Assembly (NCBI GenBank): GCA_035448065.1
Contig: DAOTIG010000108.1
Location: forward strand, 1-12,138
DNA from: Phosphoribacter sp035448065
GTDB lineage: Bacteria; Actinomycetota; Actinomycetes; Actinomycetales; Dermatophilaceae
Reading direction: 5' to 3'
Length of the DNA stretch: 12,138 bases
The notes beneath the pieces are model-generated. The model was given only the letters and a program-made list of their open reading frames with translations. It had not been told where the DNA came from and did not search any database. Positions within the stretch are counted from its first letter, which is position 1; each line of letters starts with the position of its first letter. The position numbers and the translations under genes were made by a program. Positions 6,449-12,138 of this stretch are shown here, in pieces.

Positions 6449-7201
6449 CTACTTCTTGCCCGGGAGCCCGTCGACGACGAGCTGCGCGACCTCACGCATC
6501 GACAGCCGGCGATCCATCGCCGTCTTCTGGATCCACCGGAAGGCGTCCGGCTCGGTGATCTTGAGCTGACTCATCAGCAGGCCCTTGGCGCGGTCGACGA
6601 GCTTGCGGGTCTCCAGCCGGTCGGCGAGGTCGGCGATCTCGGACTCGAGCGCCCGCAGCTGGCTCCACCGGCTCGTCGCGACCTCGATGGCCGGCGTCAG
6701 ATCGTCGGGCGTGAAGGGCTTGACGACATAGGCCATCACGCCCGCGTCACTGGCCCGCTCGACGAGCTCCTTCTGCGAGAACGCCGTCAGCATGACGACC
6801 GGCGCGATGCTGTCTGCGCCGATCTGCTCGGCCGCGCTGATCCCGTCGAGCACCGGCATCTTGACGTCCATGAGCACCAGGTCGGGGCGCAGCTCGCGGG
6901 CCAGCGCGACCGCCTGCTCGCCGTCGGAGGCCTGCCCGACGACCTCATAGCCCGCCTCGGCGAGCATCTCGGCGAGGTCCATCCGGATGATCGCCTCGTC
7001 CTCGGCGACGAGGATCCGGGTGACCCGTGAGGTGGCCTGAGCCGGCTCGTCGGCCGCCGAAGCCGTCGGCTCGGACGGCTCGCTCGCCTCCGTCGACTGA
7101 GCCGGCGTCTCCTCGACCGGCACCGACTCGGCAGCCGGCTCGGGCGCGGGCGCCGGGGCGGCAGCGGGCTCAGGAGTGGACTTGCGGCGGGCGGTGGCCA
7201 T
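6449..7201 (-). CDS. pdtaR: ANTAR-domain antiterminator response regulator
   Basis: PdtaR is the receiver-ANTAR partner of the PdtaS sensor kinase. After phosphorylation its ANTAR domain binds paired RNA hairpins and prevents transcription termination. Of 250 residues, about 1-60 are an Ala/Pro/Glu-rich, probably disordered tail; the receiver follows (ILVAEDEAIIRMDLAEML, phospho-acceptor Asp112 in LMDVKMPVLDG, Thr139, Lys161 in VVKPF), then a short coiled coil and the ANTAR domain (about 185-245: LVDRAKGLLMSQLKITEPDAFRWIQKTAMDRRLSMREVA). M. tuberculosis PdtaR is shorter by roughly the length of the tail. No kinase gene is in the window, as expected, since pdtaS is normally unlinked. The ATG is supported by TAGACT 7 nt upstream and by the absence of a start codon between tail and receiver. 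It diverges from tRNA-Leu, and its link to pyk and polA is conserved in actinobacteria. Confidence 0.95.
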   Translation of the reverse strand: MATARRKSTPEPAAAPAPAPEPAAESVPVEETPAQSTEASEPSEPTASAADEPAQATSRVTRILVAEDEAIIRMDLAEMLAEAGYEVVGQASDGEQAVALARELRPDLVLMDVKMPVLDGISAAEQIGADSIAPVVMLTAFSQKELVERASDAGVMAYVVKPFTPDDLTPAIEVATSRWSQLRALESEIADLADRLETRKLVDRAKGLLMSQLKITEPDAFRWIQKTAMDRRLSMREVAQLVVDGLPGKK

Positions 7202-7208
7202 GCCCTGG

Positions 7209-7214
7209 AGTCTA
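7209..7214 (-). promoter_or_regulatory. Putative pdtaR -10 box (leaderless)
   Basis: TAGACT on the minus strand ends 7 nt before the pdtaR ATG, leaving no room for a normal leader. Confidence 0.55.
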
Positions 7215-7270
7215 TGGGCGCTCGGTGACCGGCCGATGTCCGGACCGCGGAGCGGACGGCGGCGTCAGCG

Positions 7271-7297
7271 GCGGCATACCAGCGCCGGGTATGCTGC
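7271..7297. repeat. Inverted decamer pair upstream of tRNA-Leu
   Basis: An exact minus-strand copy (7271-7280) faces a one-mismatch plus-strand copy GGTATGCTGC (7288-7297) across 7 nt. Together they form a 10-bp stem with one G-U pair, ending 9 nt before the tRNA. Confidence 0.85.
7290..7295 (+). promoter_or_regulatory. Putative tRNA-Leu -10 box
   Basis: TATGCT lies 11 nt before the mature tRNA 5' end and fits TANNNT, predicting a short 5' leader to be cut by RNase P. It falls inside the right arm of the inverted decamer pair. Confidence 0.45.
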
Positions 7298-7306
7298 TCG
7301 CTGCCC

Positions 7307-7387
7307 GCCGGGGTGGTGGAATGGCAGACACGGGGCACTCAAAATGCTCTGCCGCAAGGCGTGGGGGTTCGAGTCCCCCTCCCGGCA
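7307..7387 (+). tRNA. tRNA-Leu, anticodon CAA
   Basis: All arms fold by hand. The acceptor is GCCGGGG (7307-7313) with TCCCGGC (7380-7386, one G-U) and discriminator A7387. The D arm is 7316-7331. The anticodon stem GGGCA/TGCTC (7333-7337 with 7345-7349) encloses the loop CTCAAAA, giving anticodon CAA at 7340-7342. The long class II variable arm is GCC-GCAA-GGC (7351-7360). The T arm is GGGGG-TTCGAGT-CCCCC (7363-7379). It reads UUG, a rare leucine codon in such GC-rich DNA. CCA is not encoded (CAG follows), so it must be added enzymatically. Confidence 0.97.
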
Positions 7388-7521
7388 CAGAACGACGTCC
7401 GCGACGGCGTACTCGATGCGGACGGCGTCGCACCACGAACGAGCAGACCGATGACCTCCGGCTGAACTGGACGTACTCGACCGACAGGTCGCCGACGTTC
7501 GGCAGCTCGCGGGTGGTCGTG

Positions 7522-7546
7522 CCACCACGGCGATACACCGTGGTGG
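7522..7546. terminator. 9-bp hairpin between tRNA-Leu and pyk
   Basis: CCACCACGG and CCGTGGTGG pair perfectly around the 7-nt loop CGATACA. It is the strongest stem in the 276-bp gap and could act on either converging transcript. No U-tract follows on either strand. Confidence 0.6.
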
Positions 7547-7619
7547 AGGGGCCCACCAGCGCGTATCGCCGAGAACCCTCCTGCCTCCGGCGCCGGCACC
7601 CGGCCAGCTCGCTGGCGCC

Positions 7620-7659
7620 GCTCAGCGGTGGATTGCCGCTGTACCAGGGCTCAGCGGTG
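7620..7659. repeat. 11-bp direct repeat with mutually exclusive hairpins after pyk
   Basis: GCTCAGCGGTG occurs at 7620-7630 and 7649-7659. CCGCTG between them (7636-7641) can pair with the CAGCGG in either copy (7623-7628 or 7652-7657), so two alternative 6-bp hairpins are possible, starting 6 nt after the pyk stop. Confidence 0.5.
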
Positions 7660-7663
7660 CTGG

Positions 7664-9097
7664 CTAGCGGATCTCCGCGTTGCCGGTGCCGTGGCCTATC
7701 CGCAGCACCCGCATCATGTTCGTCGAGCCGGGGATGCCCGGCGGCGAGCCGGCCACCATGACGACGAGGTCGCCCTCGACACACCGCCCCTCGGCCAGCA
7801 GGCTCCGCTCCACCTGGGCCGCCATCTCGTCGGTGTGCGACACCCCCGGCCCGAGATAGGTCTCGATCCCCCACACCAGCGCCAGCTGGCTGCGGGTCGA
7901 CGGGTTGGACGTGAAGGCGAGCATCGGGATCTTGGACCGGAACCGGGCCAGCCGCTTGGCCGAGTCGCCCGAGGCGGTGAAGGTCACGAGGTACTTCGCG
8001 TTGATGAGGTCGCCCACCTCGTATGCCGCGAGCGTCACCGCACCGCCGATGGTCCGCGGGGTGCCCCCGAGCGGGGCGAGCCGCTCGAGGCCCTGCTCCT
8101 CGGTGTTCTCGATGATCCGGGCCATCGTGCGGACCGCCTCGATCGGCCAGGCGCCCACACTCGTCTCGCCGGAGAGCATGACCGCGTCCGCGCCGTCGAG
8201 CACGGCATTCGCGGCGTCGCTGGCCTCGGCGCGGGTGGGCCGGGAGTTCTCGATCATCGACTCGAGCACCTGGGTGGCGACGATGACCGGCTTGGCCCGG
8301 TTGCGCGCCAGCTCGACGGCCCGCTTCTGCACGAGCGGCACCTGCTCCAGCGGCAGCTCGACCCCGAGGTCGCCGCGGGCCACCATGAGCCCGTCGAAGA
8401 CCTCGAGGATCTCGTGCAGGTTCTCGACGGCCTGCGGCTTCTCGATCTTCGCGATGACCGGCAGCCGGACCCCGATCTCGTCCATGATCGCGTGCACGTC
8501 CTCGATGTCGGCCGCGTTGCGGACGAACGACAGCGCGACCATGTCCGCCCGCAGGGTCAGCGCCCACCGCAGGTCGGCCTTGTCCTTCTCGGACAGCGCC
8601 GGCACCGAGACCGCCACGCCAGGCAGGTTGATGCCCTTGTTGTTCGAGATGACCCCGCCCTCGACCACCTCGGTGACGATGTCCGTGTCGGTCACCTCGA
8701 CGGCCCGCAGGATCACCTTGCCGTCGTCGACGAGCAGCAGGTCGCCGACGGTGACGTCGCCGGGCATGCCGGCATAGGTCGTGCTCACCCGGTGCCGGTC
8801 CCCCGGCACGTCGAGGGTGGTCACCGTGAAGGTGTCGCCGACCGACAGGGTCACCGGGCCGTCCGGGAAGCGACCGGTGCGGATCTTCGGGCCCTGCAGG
8901 TCGACGAGGATGCCGACCGCGCGGCCGGTCTCGTCCGAGGCCTGCCGGACGGCGCGGTAGACGGCTTCGTGCGCGGCATACTCGCCGTGCGAGAGATTGA
9001 GCCGCGCGATGTCCATGCCGGCCTCGACGAGCTCGCGGATGCGAGACGGGCTCGAGGTGGCCGGACCGAGGGTGCACACGATCTTGGCGCGACGCAT
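7664..9097 (-). CDS. pyk: Pyruvate kinase
   Basis: This enzyme converts phosphoenolpyruvate and ADP to pyruvate and ATP, the last step of glycolysis. At 477 residues it is full length for bacterial Pyk. The start MRRAKIVCTLGPATSS is the family N-terminus; further in come ARLNLSHG, VDLQGPKIRTGRF, the mobile B domain (about 70-165), the active-site signature VIAKIEKPQAVENL with catalytic Lys217 and metal ligand Glu219, and MVARGDLGVELP with Asp243. ATQVLESM has Val where Met is usual. The C-terminal effector domain (TFTASGDSAKRLARFR, AFTSNPSTRSQLALVWG) is complete. The frame stays open upstream, but ATG 9097 is chosen by homology and because TAAGGT lies 8 nt before it. It has its own promoter, as gltD upstream ends in a strong hairpin. 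Confidence 0.97.
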   Translation of the reverse strand: MRRAKIVCTLGPATSSPSRIRELVEAGMDIARLNLSHGEYAAHEAVYRAVRQASDETGRAVGILVDLQGPKIRTGRFPDGPVTLSVGDTFTVTTLDVPGDRHRVSTTYAGMPGDVTVGDLLLVDDGKVILRAVEVTDTDIVTEVVEGGVISNNKGINLPGVAVSVPALSEKDKADLRWALTLRADMVALSFVRNAADIEDVHAIMDEIGVRLPVIAKIEKPQAVENLHEILEVFDGLMVARGDLGVELPLEQVPLVQKRAVELARNRAKPVIVATQVLESMIENSRPTRAEASDAANAVLDGADAVMLSGETSVGAWPIEAVRTMARIIENTEEQGLERLAPLGGTPRTIGGAVTLAAYEVGDLINAKYLVTFTASGDSAKRLARFRSKIPMLAFTSNPSTRSQLALVWGIETYLGPGVSHTDEMAAQVERSLLAEGRCVEGDLVVMVAGSPPGIPGSTNMMRVLRIGHGTGNAEIR

Positions 9098-9105
9098 GAA
9101 GGCCA

Positions 9106-9111
9106 ACCTTA
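9106..9111 (-). promoter_or_regulatory. Putative pyk -10 box (leaderless)
   Basis: TAAGGT on the minus strand ends 8 nt before the pyk ATG. No Shine-Dalgarno is visible in the short interval, which favours leaderless translation. Confidence 0.55.
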
Positions 9112-9180
9112 GTCGGTGATGGGGCGCAGAGCAGGAAGCGCGCCGACCGTGGGGGTCGACGCGCTGCACTGCGCTTCATG

Positions 9181-9190
9181 GGTATGCCGC
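9181..9190 (+). repeat. Decamer GGTATGCCGC between gltD and pyk
   Basis: Exact copy 84 bp upstream of the pyk start in the gltD/pyk gap. Confidence 0.85.
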
Positions 9191-9244
9191 GTCGTCGCGG
9201 CTTCGTCACCACCGCACCGTCGCGGCAATGTCGTTGTCCTGCAA

Positions 9245-9267
9245 CGCTGCTCCGGGTCGGAGCAGCG
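9245..9267 (-). terminator. Terminator hairpin after gltD
   Basis: CGCTGCTCC and GGAGCAGCG form a perfect 9-bp stem with a 5-nt loop beginning 2 nt after the gltD stop. It closes the gltBD operon and separates it from pyk. The U-tract is weak. Confidence 0.8.
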
Positions 9268-9269
9268 CC

Positions 9270-10730
9270 TCAGACGGTGAGGGGCCGGTCGGTCGGGTTG
9301 ATCGGCCGGGGCAACTGGCTCGGCGAGCCGGTGAGCCAGGCGTCGACGCCGTGCGCGGCGGCACGACCCTCGGCGATGGCCCACACGATGAGCGATTGTC
9401 CCCGCCCCGCGTCCCCGGCGACGAAGACGCCCGGCACACTCGACATGAACATCCGGTCACGCACGACGTTGGACCGGGCGTCGAGCTCGACCCCGAGCTG
9501 CTCGAGCAGGCCGGAGCCCTGCGGCCCGAGGAAGCCCATGGCCAGCAGCACGAGCTGGGCCGGCAGCTCCCGCTCGCTGCCGGGGACCGGCTCGAAGCGT
9601 CCGTCGACGAAGGCGACCTCGGTGACCTTGAGCGCGCGGACGTTGCCGTCGGAGTCACCGAGGGCCTCGGTCGTCGACATCGCGTAGAGCCGCTCGCCGC
9701 CCTCCTCGTGGGCCGAGGCGACCCGGTAGATCATCGGATAGGTCGGCCAGGGCTGGCCGGCCGGCCGGTCCTCCCCGGGCTGGGGCAGGATCTCGAGCGA
9801 GGTGACCGAGCGGGCGCCCTGGCGGTGCGCGGTGCCGATGCAGTCCGCGCCGGTGTCGCCGCCGCCGATGACGATGACGTCCTTGCCGGTGGCGAGGATC
9901 TGGCCCTCGACGGTCTCCCCGAGCGCGACCCGGTTGGCCTGCGGCAGGTAGTCCATCGCCTGGTAGATGCCGCCCAGCTCCCGGCCGGGGACCGGCAGGT
10001 CGCGCGGCACGGTGGCGCCGAGGGCGAGCACGACGGCGTCGTAGCGGGCCCGCAGCTGTGCGCCGGTGACGTCGACGCCGACGTCGACCCCGCTGCGGAA
10101 GCGGGTGCCCTCGGCGGTCATCTGCTCGATCCGCCGGTCCAGGACGGCCTTCTCCATCTTGAACTCGGGAATGCCGTAGCGCAGCAGGCCACCCGGGGCG
10201 TCGGCCCGCTCGAAGACCGCGACGGTGTGGCCCGCGCGGGTGAGCTGCTGGGCGGCGGCGAGCCCGGCCGGCCCGGAGCCGACGACGGCCACCGTCTTGC
10301 CGGAGAGCCGCTCCGGGGGCTGGGGGGCGACGTCGCCGCGGGCGAAGGCCTGCTCGATCGTCGTCACCTCGACCTGCTTGATCGTCACCGCGGGCTGGTT
10401 GATCCCCAGCACGCACGCGGTCTCACAGGGCGCCGGGCAGAGCCGCCCGGTGAACTCCGGGAAGTTGTTCGTCGCATGCAGCCGCTCGATCGCCTCGTGC
10501 CACATGCCCTTCCAGGCGAGGTCGTTCCACTCGGGGATGAGGTTGCCGAGCGGACAGCCGTTGTGGCAGAAGGGGATTCCACAGTCCATGCACCGGCCGG
10601 CCTGGCGCTGCAGCTGGTCGAGCTGCTGCTCCTCGTAGACCTCGCGCCAGTCCTTGATCCGCACCGGCACCGGCCGGCGGGTCGGCAGCTCACGCTCGCG
10701 GGTGGTGAGAAAGCCTTGAGGGTCAGCCAC
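9270..10730 (-). CDS. gltD: Glutamate synthase (NADPH) small subunit
   Basis: The small subunit of GOGAT takes electrons from NADPH through FAD and passes them to GltB for glutamate formation from 2-oxoglutarate and glutamine. It has 486 residues, the usual length. The N-terminal iron-sulfur domain shows CMDCGIPFCHNGCP (Cys47, 50, 55, 59) and LCPAPCETACVLG (Cys98, 102, 106). The FAD-binding loop is VAVVGSGPAGLAAA (148-160), the NADPH-binding loop is VIVIGGGDTGADC, and the closing FAD motif is VFVAGDAGRGQSL. The frame continues open into gltB, but the GTG at 10730 is right: GGAGG lies 6 nt upstream and homologues begin at this point. The start overlaps the gltB stop by 8 bp, indicating translational coupling. 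A 9-bp terminator hairpin starts just after the stop. Confidence 0.97.
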   Translation of the reverse strand: MADPQGFLTTRERELPTRRPVPVRIKDWREVYEEQQLDQLQRQAGRCMDCGIPFCHNGCPLGNLIPEWNDLAWKGMWHEAIERLHATNNFPEFTGRLCPAPCETACVLGINQPAVTIKQVEVTTIEQAFARGDVAPQPPERLSGKTVAVVGSGPAGLAAAQQLTRAGHTVAVFERADAPGGLLRYGIPEFKMEKAVLDRRIEQMTAEGTRFRSGVDVGVDVTGAQLRARYDAVVLALGATVPRDLPVPGRELGGIYQAMDYLPQANRVALGETVEGQILATGKDVIVIGGGDTGADCIGTAHRQGARSVTSLEILPQPGEDRPAGQPWPTYPMIYRVASAHEEGGERLYAMSTTEALGDSDGNVRALKVTEVAFVDGRFEPVPGSERELPAQLVLLAMGFLGPQGSGLLEQLGVELDARSNVVRDRMFMSSVPGVFVAGDAGRGQSLIVWAIAEGRAAAHGVDAWLTGSPSQLPRPINPTDRPLTV

Positions 10731-12138
10731 GGGAAGCCTCCATGATCCGGTTCCACACCTCGGCGCCGTCGAGGTCCAGGCCCTCGCGCTCGGCCTGAGC
10801 CCGCACGTCGAGGACCCGCTGGTAGTCGCGGGGCAGCACGACGGTGAACCGGCCGACGGCCGCGCCCCAGTCGTCGAGCAGTCGCGCAGCGACGGCCGAG
10901 TCGGTGCGCTCGCGGTGCGCCTGCAGCAGCGACTTGATCGCCTCGATGTCCTGGCGCCGGGGTGGCAGCAGGTCGACGAGCTCGGGGTTGACCAGCTCGG
11001 GCCGCAGGTCGAGGACGTAGGCGACGCCACCGGACATGCCGGCCGCGAAGTTGCGTCCGGTCGAGCCGAGGACGAGCACGCTGCCACCGGTCATGTACTC
11101 GCAGCCGTGGTCGCCGAGGCCCTCGACGACCGCGGTCACGCCCGAGTTGCGGACGCAGAAGCGCTCGCCGGCCCGGCCGCGGACGAAGAGCTCGCCGCTC
11201 GTGGCGCCATATCCGACGACGTTGCCGGCGATGACGTTGTCCTCGGCGACGAAGGGGGCCGCCTTGTCGGGTCGGACGACGACCCGGCCGCCGGAGAGGC
11301 CCTTGCCGAGGTAGTCGTTGGTGTCGCCGACGAGGGTGATGGTGACGCCGGCCGGCAGGAAGGCCCCGAAGGACTGCCCGCCGGAGCCGGTGAGGGTGAG
11401 CTCGACGGTGCCGTCGGCCAGCCCGTGCGGGTGGGCCTTGGTGACCTCGTGGCCGAGCATCGTGCCGACCGTGCGGTTGACGTTGCGCACCGCGAGCTCG
11501 CCCCGGACGGCCTCGCCCTGGTCGATCGCCGTGCGCGCCATCGCGATGAGCTGGTGGTCGAGCGCCTTCTCCAACCCGTGGTCCTGGCTCGTGCTCTGGT
11601 ATGCCGTGCCACCGGTCGGGTCGCTCACCGCGGCGAGGATGGGGCTGAGGTCCAGCCCGCTGGCCTTCCAGTGCGAGATCGCCTTGTCGACGACGAGCGC
11701 GTCGACCTGGCCGACCGCCTCCGCGACCGACCGGAAGCCGAGCCGCGCCAGGTGCTCGCGGACCTCCTCGGCGATGTACTCGAAGAAGGTCTCGACGAAC
11801 TCCGGCTTGCCGGAGAACCGGGCCCGCAGCTCGGGGTTCTGGGTGGCGACGCCGACCGGGCAGGTGTCCAGGTGACAGACCCGCATCATGATGCAGCCGC
11901 TGACGACCAGCGGTGCGGTGGCGAAGCCGAACTCCTCGGCACCGAGCAGCGCGGCGATGACGACGTCGCGGCCGGTCTTGAGCTGACCGTCGGTCTGCAC
12001 GACGATCCGGTCGCGCAGCCCGTTGAGGCGCAGGGTCTGCTGGGTCTCGGCGAGCCCGAGCTCCCAGGGCGCTCCGGCGTGCTTGAGCGAGGTGAGCGGC
12101 GAGGCGCCGGTGCCGCCGTCGTGGCCGGAGATGAGCAC
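10723..12138 (-). CDS. gltB: Glutamate synthase large subunit, C-terminal part (5' end outside window)
   Basis: The frame runs off the right edge; 471 C-terminal residues of a roughly 1500-residue protein are visible. They hold the end of the FMN-binding synthase barrel (ISGHDGGTGASPLTSLKHAG, ELGLAETQQTL, VQTDGQLKTGRDVVIAALLGAEEFGF) with the [3Fe-4S] cysteines in GCIMMRVCHLDTCPVG (about 11859-11896). Then comes the C-terminal right-handed beta-helix with its glycine-rich repeats (GRVVVRPDKAAPF, NVIAGNVVGYGATSGELFVRG, YMTGGSVLVLGSTGRNFAAGMSGGVAYVLD). It makes glutamate with GltD, whose start lies inside its last codons. The N-terminal glutaminase domain is not in the window. GTG 12136-12138 is an internal codon, not a start. 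Confidence 0.97.
   Translation of the reverse strand: MLISGHDGGTGASPLTSLKHAGAPWELGLAETQQTLRLNGLRDRIVVQTDGQLKTGRDVVIAALLGAEEFGFATAPLVVSGCIMMRVCHLDTCPVGVATQNPELRARFSGKPEFVETFFEYIAEEVREHLARLGFRSVAEAVGQVDALVVDKAISHWKASGLDLSPILAAVSDPTGGTAYQSTSQDHGLEKALDHQLIAMARTAIDQGEAVRGELAVRNVNRTVGTMLGHEVTKAHPHGLADGTVELTLTGSGGQSFGAFLPAGVTITLVGDTNDYLGKGLSGGRVVVRPDKAAPFVAEDNVIAGNVVGYGATSGELFVRGRAGERFCVRNSGVTAVVEGLGDHGCEYMTGGSVLVLGSTGRNFAAGMSGGVAYVLDLRPELVNPELVDLLPPRRQDIEAIKSLLQAHRERTDSAVAARLLDDWGAAVGRFTVVLPRDYQRVLDVRAQAEREGLDLDGAEVWNRIMEASRG
10737..10741 (-). promoter_or_regulatory. gltD ribosome binding site inside gltB
   Basis: GGAGG on the minus strand lies 6 nt before the gltD GTG and within the last codons of gltB (RIMEASRG-stop). 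It fixes the gltD start and makes translational coupling likely. Confidence 0.85.

Larger units (their letters stand above)
7388..7663. other. Non-coding, hairpin-rich gap between tRNA-Leu and the 3' end of pyk
   Basis: I see no credible gene in these 276 bp. Short frames here have no ribosome binding site or recognisable domain. It holds a stem just after the tRNA (CGTCCGC 7396-7402 with GCGGACG 7418-7424), a strong 9-bp hairpin at 7522-7546, and dense pairing possibilities at 7588-7657. These are likely 3' processing or termination structures for the converging tRNA and pyk transcripts. A degraded gene cannot be excluded. Confidence 0.6.
9098..9244. other. Intergenic region upstream of pyk
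   Basis: This stretch between the gltD terminator and the pyk start carries the pyk -10 box (9106-9111) and one exact GGTATGCCGC copy (9181-9190). No gene or clear -35 element is visible. Confidence 0.6.

Noticed and set aside
7265..7528. Minus-strand 87-codon frame reading GDSNPHALRQSILSAPCLP
   Set aside because: This is the familiar false protein produced by translating the complement of a tRNA-Leu gene.
7628..9112. Plus-strand open frame of 494 codons
   Set aside because: Antisense to pyruvate kinase, with no domain and His/Arg/Asp-rich composition typical of a shadow frame.
9228..10745. Plus-strand open frame of 505 codons
   Set aside because: Antisense to gltD, which has all its cofactor motifs on the other strand.
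9270..11087. Longer gltD frame beginning inside gltB
   Set aside because: The extra 119 codons overlap gltB and do not resemble GltD; the GTG at 10730 has an ideal ribosome binding site.
1..12138. Mobile element, prophage or defence island
   Set aside because: No transposase, integrase, terminal repeats or restriction/toxin genes were found. The tRNA-Leu has no adjacent integrase and I saw no second copy of its 3' end.

Overview
The window is very GC-rich, with GTG starts, GC-ending codons and the gene neighbourhood gltBD / pyk / tRNA-Leu / pdtaR / hotdog thioesterase / polA. That combination is typical of actinobacteria. My best guess is a member of the Micrococcales close to Intrasporangiaceae/Dermatophilaceae, but the family assignment is inference. 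There is no insertion sequence, prophage, CRISPR array or defence locus; this is mostly core chromosome.

Layout from left to right: a 5'-truncated plus-strand frame joins a piece of a beta-propeller-like protein to a SAM-dependent methyltransferase (1-936). It meets the end of a histidine phosphatase gene (933-1619, minus), which lies directly behind polA (1632-4346, minus). A PaaI-type thioesterase (4366-4836, plus) diverges from polA and converges on a GNAT acetyltransferase (4872-5447, minus). Across a 204-bp divergent gap lies a DUF554 membrane protein (5652-6431, plus), converging on pdtaR, an ANTAR antiterminator response regulator (6449-7201, minus). A divergent tRNA-Leu(CAA) follows (7307-7387, plus). 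After a 276-bp non-coding, hairpin-rich stretch come pyruvate kinase (7664-9097, minus), glutamate synthase small subunit gltD (9270-10730, minus) and the C-terminal part of gltB (10723-12138, minus, running off the window).

Functionally, gltB and gltD form a translationally coupled operon for ammonia assimilation, pyk supplies pyruvate and ATP at the end of glycolysis, polA does repair and lagging-strand DNA synthesis, and pdtaR is an RNA-binding regulator. polA and the phosphatase are probably co-transcribed. Four genes (polA, DUF554, pdtaR, pyk) have a TANNNT -10-like box only 6-8 nt before the start codon, the signature of leaderless transcripts.

The most unusual signal is not a gene. 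The decamer GGTATGCCGC occurs exactly ten times on the two strands in 12.1 kb, against about 0.05 expected by chance. Six of the ten copies lie in the roughly 7% of the window that is non-coding. They include an inverted pair overlapping the tRNA-Leu promoter, a closely spaced direct array between the GNAT and DUF554 genes, and one copy that fills almost all of the 12-nt polA/phosphatase gap. Copies inside genes occur in different reading frames, so the constraint appears to act on DNA or RNA. The second oddity is the propeller/methyltransferase junction at the left edge, either a real deletion fusion or an assembly chimera.
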